From: Streptomyces sp. WAC08241
GTDB lineage: Bacteria; Actinomycetota; Actinomycetes; Streptomycetales; Streptomycetaceae
Reading direction: 5' to 3'
NCBI GenBank assembly: GCA_007858575.1
Contig: CP042279.1
Coordinates: forward strand, 3,410,001-3,474,000
DNA: 64,000 nucleotides
Part shown: positions 40,920 through 50,653 of the stretch, piece after piece
Layout: each line of letters opens with the position of its first letter
How positions within the stretch are numbered: the first letter of the stretch is position 1
Position numbers and translations under genes: made by a program
The notes under the pieces: generated by a model
Told to the model about the DNA's origin: nothing
What the model saw: only the letters and a program-made list of their open reading frames with translations
Database searches by the model: none

Positions 40920-42234
40920 GCACCCGCGTCCCCGCCGTCACGGCCCAGGTGATCGCGATCCGGCCCGGCCGGCCCCTCGCCGGTGCCGTGACGGTCGACG
41001 GTTCGAAGAACGCCGCACTCCCGCTCGTCGCCGCTGCGGCCGCCCTCCTTCGCCCCGTACGTCTCGACAACGTCCCCGCCAGCTCGGACGTCCAGACGCT
41101 GCTCGACCTGCTGGGGCAGGCGGGCTGGAAGACCACCCGCCCGGCCGGTGATAGCCACACCGCCCTCGTCCTCCCCGGCGAGGCAACCCCGGCGCCCCAC
41201 GGCTTGGACAAGGCCGCGTCCAGCATCCGCGCCTCGTACTACCTCGTCCCCGCCCTGATCGCCCTGTACGGCCGTGCCCGGCTCCCCTGGCCGGGCGGTT
41301 GCCGGATCGGCGAACGTGGCATGGAGCAGCATTTCAAGGTGTACGAAGCCTTCGGCGACCGCGTCCGCGTGGACGATCGCGGGTACGTGGTCGAAGCCGG
41401 CAAGGCAGTCCCCGGCACGGTGTCGCTGGTCCTGCCGTTCCGCTCGCGCGGGGCGACGATCGCCGCGGTGCTGCGCGCCATGGTCGCGGGCACGCCGCTG
41501 CGGCTCGGGCAGCCGAACCTCTCCCCGGAAGTCCTCGGCGTCGTGAACGTGCTGACGGCCTTGGGGTACGAGGGCCGTGCCGGCGAGCGCGTCCTCACCC
41601 TCGTACCGCCGCATTCCGTCTCGGAGGACGTGCCCGTCTGGAAGGTGCCAGGAGACAAGATCGAGGCAGGGACGCTGGCCTGTGCCGTGGCCGCAACCGG
41701 TGGCACGGCGCGGATCGAGGGCGTCCACGGACCCGACGTCGCACCGCTGGTCGCAGCCTTGCACCGGATGGGTGTCCCCACGACCGATGAAGCCGAGGCG
41801 CTCGTCATCCACGGCCGGAACACCCAGCCGACCGGCCGCCCCTGCGTGCCATGGCCACCCTCGCCCCCGGCGGCCTCGACGCCGACTTCGAACCGCCGCT
41901 CCTCGGCCTCGCCCTGGGCTTCCCCGGCACCCACCTGTTCTCGGACCCGATCAACCCCGGTCGCCACAGCAACCTCGTACCCCAGCTCGTCCGCATGGGC
42001 GGAGAGATCACCGAACTGTCCTCCACCGAATGCCGGTTCACCGGCCCCCAGCGACTGACCGGCGCCGGAGTGGAGGCGACCGACATCCGCACCGGATCGG
42101 CGCTGATGGTCGCCGGTCTCACCGCCCGGGGCGTCACCACGCTCGGCGGGGTCGACCAGATCCGTCGCGGGCACGCCGACCTCCCCGGCAAGCTCCTCGC
42201 CCTCGGCGCCGACATCTGCGAGGTCACCCCATGA
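40916..42234 (+). CDS. MurA-like enolpyruvyl transferase
   Basis: UDP-GlcNAc 1-carboxyvinyltransferase family, about 439 residues. The catalytic region is conserved: the lysine in VDGSKNAALPLVAAAAALL and the loop cysteine in WPGGCRIGERGMEQHFKVYE. The C-terminal lobe has GGLDADFEPPLLGLAL, TDIRTGSALMVAGLTARGV and GGVDQIRRGHADLPGKLLAL. It transfers enolpyruvate from PEP to a sugar nucleotide or nucleoside. The extra MurA in a nucleotide-enzyme operon recalls the enolpyruvyl transferases of nikkomycin/polyoxin pathways, which act on UMP. The true substrate is unknown. GTG start overlaps the ATPase stop. Frame change near 41850. It ends with ATGA overlapping the phosphatase start. Confidence 0.82.
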
Positions 42235-43444
42235 CCGCCCCCAGACGCTTCCGGCGAATCGTCGCCACCACCGACGTCCACTCCGCCTTCGACGACGCCG
42301 TACCGATGCTCGCGCGCCTGCACGCCGCGAGGCGCGACAGCTTCGTCGTCGACTGCGGAGACTTCTTCGAAGGCACGGGCTACTACCGGCTCGGCCAGGG
42401 CCGGATCGAGCAGGACGTCCTCGTTCGTCTCTACGACGCTGTCGTCCCGGGCAATCACGGCTGGGTCCACCACTTCGAGCCCGGCCTCCACGACATCACG
42501 GTGTGCGCGAACGCCATCGACGACGAGACCGGCGAGCCGCTCTTCCGCCCGATCCGCCTGGTGCGCGTCGGCTCACGACGTGTCGCCGTCACGGGGATCA
42601 TCGGCCAGCAGGCGTTCAACGCCATTCCGGCCGACCAGCGCGCTGGTCACCGTGTGAGCGAGCCGGTCCGAGCGCTGCGCGAGCTGATGCTGGCCCATCA
42701 CCACCAGGCCGACTCCTGGGTCGTGCTGAGCCATTCCGGGTTCGACGAGGACCTCAAGCTGGCCGCAGCCTGCCCGTTTCTGGACGTCGTCTTCGCCGGG
42801 CACTGCCACAGCGAGCGGCCGGAACCGGTGCCCGTCGGGGACACGCTGGTCCTCAAGGGGGAGAACTCGCGACCGGGTACGCGCTGGCCGAACCCATGGG
42901 CGTCGGCTGGGCCGCGCAGGTGGGATCCTTCCCGCCCGCGGCCGTCCTCCCTCACGAGCTGGCTCCCGTACGGCAGGCCGTCGACGCCCTCCGCGAGGAA
43001 CTGCGCGCTCCGCTCGGCCCGCTCCGGGTTCCGTACAGGAACGGTCCGCTCGACCGTCGCGCCCTGCTCACCGACGTCGCCGACCGCCTCCACCACGGCC
43101 TGGGCGCCGAAGCCGTGCTACTGAACGAGACCGCGCTCCGGTCGCCCGAGCTGAGGACCGTACTCACGCGAGGCGAGCTACTGGCCATCGAGCCCTTCGA
43201 CAACCAGCTCGTGCACGCCCATGTTCCCGAGCACTTCGCCACCGCCCCAAAAGCGCTTGTCGCCCACCTCACCGAGCAGGCGGGCCCGGTCGTGTCCGCG
43301 CCCGGTCCCCTGCCGGACCGCCTGCCGACCGTGCTGACCACCGGCTATCTCGCCGACGCGTACCTCGGAGGCCGTACCCGGCAGGCCGGCATCCGTCTCA
43401 GCCAGGCCGTGCGGCACACGCTCACCGATGGAGACTCCCGATGA
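42231..43444 (+). CDS. Metallophosphoesterase (5'-nucleotidase/calcineurin type)
   Basis: About 404 residues. Metal-site motifs in order: VATTDVHSAF (metallophosphatases usually DxH), VVDCGDFFEG, VPGNHGWVHHF, VVLSHSGFDEDL and VFAGHCHSERPEP. The C-terminal domain (GAEAVLLNETALRSPELRTV, then LAIEPFDNQLVHAHV) resembles the 5'-nucleotidase C-terminal substrate domain. Probably hydrolyses a nucleotide or phosphorylated intermediate of the pathway. ATGA overlaps at both ends place it between the MurA-like and dCTP-deaminase-like genes. Frame change near 42870. Confidence 0.82.
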
Positions 43445-43980
43445 TCCTCACCGGCCCCGAGATCACCCAGGCCACGGCCGACGGCCGCATCCGCGTCTCC
43501 CCGTTCGAACCGACGCAGGTGAACCCGAACAGCTACAACGTCCGTCTCGGCAGCACCCTGCTCACCTACACCGCGGACACCTTGGACGCCCACCGGCCGA
43601 ACGCCACCGAGTCGATCGAGATCGGGCCGGACGGCTTCGAGCTCCAGCCCGGCCAGCTCTACCTCGGCCACACCATCGAGGAAGTCGGCTCGGACACCTT
43701 CGTCCCGCTCCTCTTCGGCCGCTCCTCGGTAGGCCGCCTCGGCCTGTTCGTCGAGATCACCGCGCCCATCGGGGACATCGGCTTCCACGGCCAGTGGACG
43801 CTCATGCTCTCCCCGATCCGACCGTTGCGCGTGTACCCGGGCATGCGGATCGGCCAGGTCATGTTCTTCGTGTCGGTCGGCCCGGTGGCGCTCTACGCGG
43901 GCAAGTACCAGTCCTCCGCCGGCCCCCGGCCCTCCGCGTACTGGCGCGACCTCACCGCCCCAGGGGCGGTGGTCTCGTGA
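43441..43980 (+). CDS. dCTP deaminase-like protein, copy 1 (catalytic Glu replaced)
   Basis: 179 residues, intact. Belongs to the dCTP deaminase/dUTPase superfamily: PNSYNVRLGSTL (Dcd-type DVRLG), GRSSVGRLGLFVEITAPIGD (nucleotide-binding RSS loop with its second Arg) and VYPGMRIGQVMFF. At the position of the catalytic glutamate (E. coli Dcd E138, in VLEFYNSG) it reads TLMLSP, with Met instead of Glu. The C-terminal lid is altered to AGKYQSSAGPRPSAYW. Alone it should be unable to deaminate. The stop overlaps the start of copy 2 (GTGA), so a complex with copy 2 is likely. See the finding on the pair. Confidence 0.82.
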   Translation: MILTGPEITQATADGRIRVSPFEPTQVNPNSYNVRLGSTLLTYTADTLDAHRPNATESIEIGPDGFELQPGQLYLGHTIEEVGSDTFVPLLFGRSSVGRLGLFVEITAPIGDIGFHGQWTLMLSPIRPLRVYPGMRIGQVMFFVSVGPVALYAGKYQSSAGPRPSAYWRDLTAPGAVVS

Positions 43981-44513
43981 TCCTCACCGGTCCCGCCATC
44001 GCCGCCGCCAGGGCCGCCGGCGAGATCACCATCGAGCCGTACGAACCCCGGAGGATCTCCCCCAACGCCTACGACTGGCGTCTCGGCGACACCCTGCGCT
44101 TCCACGAGGGCTCGCTGGACGCGGCGAGGCCGACGGAGTTCCAGGAGGTGACGATCCCCGACACGGGCTACGTGCTGCGGCCGGACGTCCTCTACCTGGG
44201 GACGACGTACGAGCGGACTGGCTCGGAGGCGTACGCGCAGTTCCTCAACGGCGACCGGACGATCGGCGCGCTCGGCATCTGGGTCCACGTGTCCGCTCCC
44301 CTCGGGCACCAGGGCCACGCCATCCGCTGGACGCTGGAGATCCGGGCGAGCCGACCGGTCCGGATCCATCCGCGCATGACGTTCGGCAAGCTCGTCTTCC
44401 TCCAAGCCCTCGGTGCCACGGCCAGCTACCAGAACCACGGCCTGAAGTACCGGACCAGCCAGGGCATCGAAACGTCCCGCCTCTACGAAGAGAACCCGGG
44501 AGGCCCCGCGTGA
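43977..44513 (+). CDS. dCTP deaminase-like protein, copy 2 (RSS loop replaced)
   Basis: 178 residues, intact, distant paralogue of copy 1: PNAYDWRLGDTLRF, then LGIWVHVSAPLGHQG. It keeps the catalytic glutamate (RWTLEIRASRPVRI) and a good C-terminal lid (LKYRTSQGIETSRLYEE), but the RSS loop is replaced by NGDRTIGALG: no Arg-Ser-Ser and no second Arg. The defects are therefore complementary to copy 1. Coupled by GTGA to copy 1 and to the glycosyltransferase gene downstream. Function may be deamination of a modified cytosine nucleotide or a binding role. Antiphage dCTP-deaminase systems are single proteins and are not like this pair. Confidence 0.82.
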   Translation: MILTGPAIAAARAAGEITIEPYEPRRISPNAYDWRLGDTLRFHEGSLDAARPTEFQEVTIPDTGYVLRPDVLYLGTTYERTGSEAYAQFLNGDRTIGALGIWVHVSAPLGHQGHAIRWTLEIRASRPVRIHPRMTFGKLVFLQALGATASYQNHGLKYRTSQGIETSRLYEENPGGPA

Positions 44514-45607
44514 ACCCCACCGTCGTCACGGCCCTCGACCTGCCGTTCCCGAGCCCCGGCGGAAGCGTCGAGCTCTTCCTCGACCTGTACACCGGCCGCA
44601 GTCCCTCCTTCCCGCGCGGTCCTTCATGCTCGCGCCCGAGCGCGGGGCCTGCGGCCGTCCGCGCCGGCCGGCTGGAACTGGTGCAGGCACCGGGGAAGTG
44701 CCTGACCGGGTACGCGTTCCGCCGGTACGTCGCCACCCTCCAGCACGCTCTGACCGAGGCGGTCGACCCGGGCGACGTCGGGGTCCTGCACCTGCAACAC
44801 CTGGCCTTCGGCGCCACACCGGCCCTGCTTCGAGCCTTCCCGAAACGCCCTCGGATCGCCCTCGTCCACGGCACGGACCTCCTCTTCGCCGAGACGCACC
44901 CCGAGCAGCTCGCCACCCTGCGCGAGGCGACCCGGGCCGCGGACGTCGTCGTGGTGCCGACCGGCGCGATGGCGGACCGACTGCTTCTCCTCGCCCCCGA
45001 CACCCGACGCCGCAAGATCGAGAAGATCCCGTGGGGCATCCCGGACCGCCTCATCACCAGCCCTCCCCACGGCGCCGGAACCAGCCCACCAGCCACCTGC
45101 GGATCCTGTACGCCGGCCGCCTCACCCCGAGAAGGGCTTCGACATCCTCCTCACGGCCCTCCCTCTCACCTGGTCCACCGAACTGTCCATCGCGGCACCC
45201 CGAGCCGAGTTCCACGCGCTCCGGCCCCGCCTCCATCAGCTCGGAGTGCACGTCCACTACCTCGGCTGGCTCCGCCGGCCGCAGCTCTGGAAGACCTTCG
45301 CCGACCACGACGTCCTGGTGATGCCCTCCACGACGCTGGAGGCCATGGGCCTCGTGGCCCTCGAAGCCCAGGCATGCGGCCTGCCCGTTCTCTACCAGCC
45401 GGTACCTGGCCTCACGGAGTCCCTGGGCGGCACCGGCCTCGCCACCGACTTCGCCGACCCGCACGCCGTAGCCCGCGAACTCGACCGCCTCCGCACCAGC
45501 CCCAACCTCCTGCCTGCACTCCGTGCGGCCGGCGCCACCAACGCGGCTCGCTTCCCCTGAGCACCACCGCCACGGCCCTCGCCGAGCTCGGCAAGCGGCT
45601 CGCCTGA
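44510..45607 (+). CDS. GT-B (GT4-type) glycosyltransferase
   Basis: About 366 residues. N-terminal acceptor domain with VTALDLPFPSPGGSVELFLD, then RIALVHGTDLLFAETHPEQL; C-terminal donor domain with LGWLRRPQLWKTFADHDVLV and the E-x7-E nucleotide-sugar motif EAMGLVALEAQACGLPVLYQ. A retaining glycosyltransferase with NDP-sugar donor. Last member of the run of 4-base-overlapped genes. Attaching a sugar to a product made by the MurA-like, flavoprotein and deaminase-like enzymes would fit a nucleoside-like metabolite. Frames change near 44615, 45100, 45135 and 45555. Confidence 0.8.
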   Translation: MNPTVVTALDLPFPSPGGSVELFLDLYTGRSPSFPRGPSCSRPSAGPAAVRAGRLELVQAPGKCLTGYAFRRYVATLQHALTEAVDPGDVGVLHLQHLAFGATPALLRAFPKRPRIALVHGTDLLFAETHPEQLATLREATRAADVVVVPTGAMADRLLLLAPDTRRRKIEKIPWGIPDRLITSPPHGAGTSPPATCGSCTPAASPREGLRHPPHGPPSHLVHRTVHRGTPSRVPRAPAPPPSARSARPLPRLAPPAAALEDLRRPRRPGDALHDAGGHGPRGPRSPGMRPARSLPAGTWPHGVPGRHRPRHRLRRPARRSPRTRPPPHQPQPPACTPCGRRHQRGSLPLSTTATALAELGKRLA

Positions 45608-45660
45608 TCACCCGTGGCGCAGCCCGAAGAGGGCGGGCCCCTCACTACGATCGGACCACC

Positions 45661-46689
45661 ATGACGCTCGACATCCCGCGCATTGAGCAGCTCCTCCAGG
45701 ACGGCGTCCGCGACCGGTCTACCCGGGAGCCGTCTGGGCCGTCGGCAACGCCACCGGTACGACGGCGAGCGGGGCGGTCGGCCTCCTCGACCCGACCCGC
45801 CCCGACGAGCCGATGCGGCTCGACACCGTCTTCGACATCGCCAGCCTCACCAAGATCGTCGCCGTGTGGGCCGTCATCGGCACCCTCGTCGAAGAGGGCA
45901 AGCTCCAGCTCCACACCCCGCTCGGCACCTTCTGGCCCGAGGTCACCGGCCACCCGCTCGCCCAGGTCACCACCCACGAGCTCCTGACCCACACGGCCGG
46001 CCTCCCTCACGCGCCAACCTCAAGAACCTCTACGGCACCGACCCCCAGGACATCCGCGACGGCGTCCTGCACGAGGCCCTCCACCGCGCCCCGAGCGAGG
46101 CCGTCGAGTACACCGACCGAGCCGCCTTGATCCTCGGCTATCTGGCCGAGTACCTCGCGGGCCAACCCCTCGACCACCTGGCTACAAGCCGGATCTGGGC
46201 CCCCTCGGCATGACCGAGACCCGCTTCGGCCCCCTGCCCGCGGACGTGGTCGCACGCTGCGCCCCTACAGAACTCGACGAGAGGTCTGGCACCCACCTCA
46301 AAGGCACCGCCCACGACTTCTCCGCCCGCCTCCTCGGCGGCACCTGCGGCATCGCCGGCGCCTTCTCCACCTTGGCCGACCTCAGCCGCTTCCTGCGCCA
46401 CATTCTCAGCCCGACCCAGGCTTCCTTGGGGCCCACCTGGATCAAGGACTCCCTCCGTATCCGCACCGGCGAACTCACTCCCGCCCGGGGCCTCTTCTGG
46501 CACCCCGCACCCGGAACCGAGCTGCGGGAGGACATCTGGGTTCACTACGGCTTCACCGGCACCGCCATGTGGATCAGCCCGAAGCAGCAGCGCTGGACAG
46601 TCCTCCTCACCAACAAACTCTTCCTCTCCCGCGACCGGGACCCACTGACCGCAGTCCGTGGTGCGTTCCGATCGGCCACCTTTTCCTGA
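45661..46689 (+). CDS. Serine hydrolase, beta-lactamase family
   Basis: Class C beta-lactamase/D-alanyl carboxypeptidase-type serine hydrolase of about 343 residues. Catalytic SxxK is DIASLTKIVAVWAV; the YxN-like motif is EYTDRAALILGYLAE (Tyr-Thr-Asp); the C-terminal motif block is DIWVHYGFTGTAMWIS (HxG-like). No signal peptide, so cytoplasmic; family members include esterases and peptidases of secondary metabolism. It follows the glycosyltransferase by 53 bases and may be the last gene of the same operon. Frames change near 45720, 46015 and 46195. Confidence 0.8.
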
Positions 46690-46793
46690 TCTTGGCTGCT
46701 GCACAGGTGCGGGCGACTGGGACTGGTCTCTGCGTGTCACCGAGAGGGGTTCGGAACACAAGTTTCCTGAAGTAGGGAGCAAGCCGTGAAGCG

Positions 46794-47851
46794 ATGGCCC
46801 AACATTCACGTATGACCGGGAATGAGCCTGCTTACTATGATCGGCGTCCCGCCGCCTCGGGCGCCCTCTCCTACGGTGACCGACTGGTGGTCAGGGATAC
46901 AACCCGCGTCCTGATCGAGGCGATCCCGTTCTTCATCCCGCACGCCAACTCCGCCGCGGAACTCTCTATGAAGCTCGTTCGGACGGACAGAAAATCGGGT
47001 GAGCAGACCGAGATGACATTGAACTCTGCGGACCTGTACGCGCTGAAGCGGCACATCGGCCAATCACTTGTAGTGGCCGAACAGCCTGATGACGGGCAGT
47101 ACATCGTGCTGCAGACAGACAGGCTTGCAGCTCAACTGGACATCTCGGACGATGCCGTCGGCGCGATCGGCGCCGCTTTGGAGAGCCGGCATCTCGCCGC
47201 GCGCATCGCCCGGGACGCCAACCCCAAGTACTCGCGGAAGCGTTCTCCGCTGTGGTCAGGATCGGTGAGTTGCGATCCGCCATCACCGAGCTGCAAGAAC
47301 ACCTCAGCGAGGGACGAAACAGGGAGGATGTGTATCAGGCCTGGTGCGAGCGCCACTCTTGGGCCTTCGGCAACGCCTACGTGGCTCGAGACGATCAGCG
47401 AGTCATAGGCATCGGCGACCAGGTCGATCTGCTCATGGAGAGCACGGCTAGCGGACTTCGTGACGTCTACGAACTGAAGCGCCCGAACATGGACGTCATC
47501 CTCTACGACGACGGTCATCACAATTGGTACTGGTCGGCACACACCGCTAAGGCGATCGGGCAGTGCCACCGCTACCTCGACACGCTTCACCGTGCCGCCG
47601 AAAATGGCCTACATCCCGCGCGACGCGACATCGTCGCGTACCACCCGCGTGCGGTCATCATCATCGGCCGGTCAAACGACTGGGACGCCGAGAAACTGTG
47701 CGCTCTGCATGGCCTCAACAGCAGGATGCACGGCATCACCGTAATGACATACGACCAACTGGTGTCGCAGTGTCAGGTCCTGCTGGAACACGTGTCGGAC
47801 TCCGCCAGCAGGTCTTCCGGAGCCGAGAGTGGCGGACGGCTCAGCGCCTAG
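46794..47851 (+). CDS. sduA: Shedu-type nuclease (SduA, DUF4263)
   Basis: About 352 residues. The N-terminal domain (TTRVLIEAIPFFIPHANSAA, then MTLNSADLYALKRHIG) precedes the DUF4263 PD-(D/E)XK nuclease: WCERHSWAFGNAYVARDD, IGDQVDLLMESTASGLRDV, the DVYELKRPNMDVILY catalytic lysine strand, SAHTAKAIGQCHRYLDTLHR, and HPRAVIIIGRSNDWDAEKL. Shedu is a single-protein antiphage nuclease system. Met at 46794 or 46812 (MTGNEPAYYDRRP) may be the start. One frame change near 47240. Monocistronic. Confidence 0.83.
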
Positions 47852-48009
47852 CCCGCTCGGATCACCGACGCGACCGTCGCCGTCCTGCGCCTCTGACCAA
47901 CCAGCCTGGAGTGGTCGACGCGTGTCTCTCTGGCGCTCCGACCAAGAATCGCCGTTCCCCTATCGAGTAGTCACAAGGGGTACGTCGATCTAGGCGGGCA
48001 CGAGGCCGC

Positions 48010-48487
48010 CTAGCGCACCTTGCAGCGCAGCCCGGTGCCCGGTGCCACCCTGGCGACCCTCCGAAGGTCTTCACCGGTCAAGTACCGGTAACTCTGAGGC
48101 GGGTGGAACGATCCAGACGCTCGCAGCGCCGCCAAGGGCACCGGGTCCTCAAAGGTGATCGGTTCTCGAGCGACAGGCCGCTGGCCTGGGTTGCGCCGCT
48201 CATGTACTCGTCGTACTCGCGACGAGTGATCCCGGCACTAGCGCGGCTGGCCGACCAGACCTCACGGGGGTGGCGACCTGGACCGAGGCGATCTGCGCCA
48301 TACCCACGATGGCCATCGTGGGCGCGGTCGCGTAGAGGAGTACAGGAGTTCCAGGTGGAGCGGCGACGCGCTGCCGACGGACCTCCACCGTCTTGGTCCC
48401 TGCCAGGATCGCCGTGGCGAATCGAGGGTGGACGGACAGCAGCATCGCGCGCTCCGGATCACTCACGTCTTTCGGTGCCCTCTTCAT
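48010..48487 (-). CDS. ASCH-domain protein
   Basis: About 159 residues of PUA-like fold. The ASCH core reads LLSVHPRFATAILAGTKTVE, VRRQRVAAPPGTPVLLYATA, and the C-terminus DPVPLAALRASGSFHPPQS then YRYLTGEDLRRVARV. ASCH domains bind RNA or modified bases, and here the gene overlaps the 3' end of the GNAT-PIN gene by 29 bases. The conserved pairing of this GNAT-PIN type with an ASCH protein in actinobacteria suggests a toxin-antitoxin-like or RNA-modification unit. Frames change near 48270 and 48150. Confidence 0.7.
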
Positions 48488-50519
48488 ACACGGCCTGGAA
48501 CAGCGCGCTACTCGTCTTCGACAGCGACATCGGCGGTACCCACCGTAGCCCCAGCCCCTTGGCCAACACGGTCAATCGTGAATGCGTCACCTGTACGGGA
48601 AAGATCTCCGTGTCCGAAAACCTCAACGCCATGGCCTTACCCGAAGCATCGGCTGTCGCACGCACTTCGGCACGACCATATACGCCCAGGTGTTCGAATC
48701 GCGAGAAGAGGGTGTCGGGGTCGTCGACGAGCACCTCGTCCAGGCGCGAGCACCCGATCACCATCTTGCCCTGCTGCCCGGAGGTACCTTCGCTGACGTA
48801 CCAGAGGATCCGAGCCGGCACGATCTCTCCACGGTGCCCGGACGACCGGTAGTAGACATGCTCACGGCTGATGCCGAGCACGTCGTCCCGCGGTACGAGC
48901 ATGGCCGGAACATCGAACAGCTCCGTGGACCACCGCGGTTTGATCGGCGCAATGAAGGTCGGCAGCGCGGAGTTGATGAGCTTCGCCGGCCACCACACCC
49001 GCTCTACGACGCTCGCGATCTCGGGCGACTCGCCTTCCTCCAGACGAGGCGTCACTCGCCCCAGGCGGGCCGCAATCGCCCCGGCCTTCTCCGAGACCGT
49101 CTCGGCGGCCCCGCACACGTCGACGAGAAGCGCAGCGAAGCCGCTCTCATCTTCCGTGAAGCCGTCGGCGGCGGCAGCTGAAATCGCCGCCCTGGACACG
49201 TATGGATCCGCGATCCGAACGACCTCGGCCTCTCGGCCTCGCCCGAGCCTCTTGAGCATGAAGAGCAGTTGCCGTGCGAGCGTCTCCTCCAGCGGATGCG
49301 ACGCGGTCCGCAGGAAAGCGACGTTGAGGGTGCGCCCGTCCATGACCCACACGTAGAGGGCTACGGGCGCCCCTCGCCGTCGCGGAGAAGCTCCCTGCGC
49401 CACAGGACCCCATCGGAGGAGAGGGCTCTCAGCCGCTCCTCAAAAGCGGATCCTCTGTCGGCACCAACCTGGTCAAAGAAGGCGACCAGTTCCCTTCGCT
49501 GCCGGGAGCAACCTCCTCAGCCGAGAAGGCCGTACCCATGAGATCCGCCGGACGGTAAACCTGGGCCTGTCGCAGTTCGTCCACGTGCAGCGTGACCACC
49601 GCAGGGGAGACAACCTTGACTCGCGCGACGGCTCAAGCGATGTCCGCCAGGGCGGCCAGTCCGGGGTCGCGCGTCACCAGCACCTGGAGGCCAGCGCAGG
49701 AAGTCTCGGCAACATACCGCAAGCGAGCTCGCTGCCGACCGTCCAAAGACACGTGCGGCAGCTCCTTCTGCGCCGCTGCGACCAACTCCGCCAGACGGGC
49801 CGAGACTGCAGCGGGACCAGGAGAGAGCGACCGCAGCTCGGCGAGCCCCGTGCGCTGGTGATTCCGTTCCTCACGGTCCTCGACGTCGCGTACGTCGTGA
49901 AGCAGCTGTGGCGTGAAGGCGAGCTCGATCAGGTCGGCGAGCCATCCCGCCTCGAGCGCACGCGACTCCTCCACGGCACGCTCCGCTCCTGCACCGCGCA
50001 GCCCTGCGAATACGCTGTGGTCGACGGTCACCACCAGCAGAGCATCGCTCTGGGCCTCGGTGAACAGGTCCTCGTGACCCAGGTCGAGCCACCAAGTGTC
50101 CAGCGTCTCCTTGTCCTTGCCGCGGCCCAGGCTCTCGCCCTTAGGCACAAAGCCCAGCGCCGTCCACGTATCACTGAGTCCGTAGTCACGCCGGCATTTC
50201 GCACGAATACCCAGCCGGTGAGCGTGCCGCTCGCGAATCGTCTCGATGAGTCGTCGCGCGACACCTTTGCTCGATGTTCCTCAGCCACGCACAGGTGGGC
50301 CAGGCGCACGTAGAGATTCCGCTTGGGGAGCCCGAAGAGCGCGTAGCCTACGACCTCCTCGTCGTCGACGGCCACCAGCAGACCGCCGTCCTCCGCGTGC
50401 TTGCGGTATGCGGGTGGCGTGAGCAGGCCCAGGTACTTCGTGTACCTGTCGCCCAAAGCAATCACTGTGTCCAGCAGCTCCGTCTGCTCCCCCGACACCT
50501 GCAGCACTTTGATCGCCAT
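48459..50519 (-). CDS. GNAT-PIN-PUA-like multidomain protein with in-frame stop
   Basis: About 687 codons. N-terminal GNAT acetyltransferase (LLVAVDDEEVVGYALFGLPK, RLAHLCVAEEHRAKGVARR after a shift), PIN-like ribonuclease (DALLVVTVDHSVFAGLRG, then LQVLVTRDPGLAALAD), then a C-terminal region (YRPADLMGTAFSAEEV, HPLEETLARQLLFMLKRLG, YYRSSGHRGEIVPARILWYV, RFEHLGVYGRAEVRATADAS, ALRFSDTEIFP). A TGA at 49633 interrupts the PIN domain in frame, while the sequence continues with VKVVSPAVVTLHVDELRQA, the expected last strand; frame changes also occur near 50240, 49500 and 49400. Homologues appear to be one protein. Downstream ASCH gene overlaps it. If the TGA is real, the C-terminal part would be lost. 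Confidence 0.68.
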
Positions 50520-50653
50520 GCTCCCCCTCCAGTTCCCTCAACCGCTCAATGCCCCAGAACGGCATACTGCCCAACGACCTCGGTGCCGAGCCACTGATTG
50601 ACCAGAACCGGCTAACTGGCTAACTGGCTGGAAACGATCGGTTTCTCCTCCCG

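Noticed and set aside
41577..43124. Long plus-strand frame spanning MurA-like and phosphatase genes as one protein
   Set aside because: Its first half is an out-of-frame shadow of the MurA-like gene; only the part after 42231 is the phosphatase.
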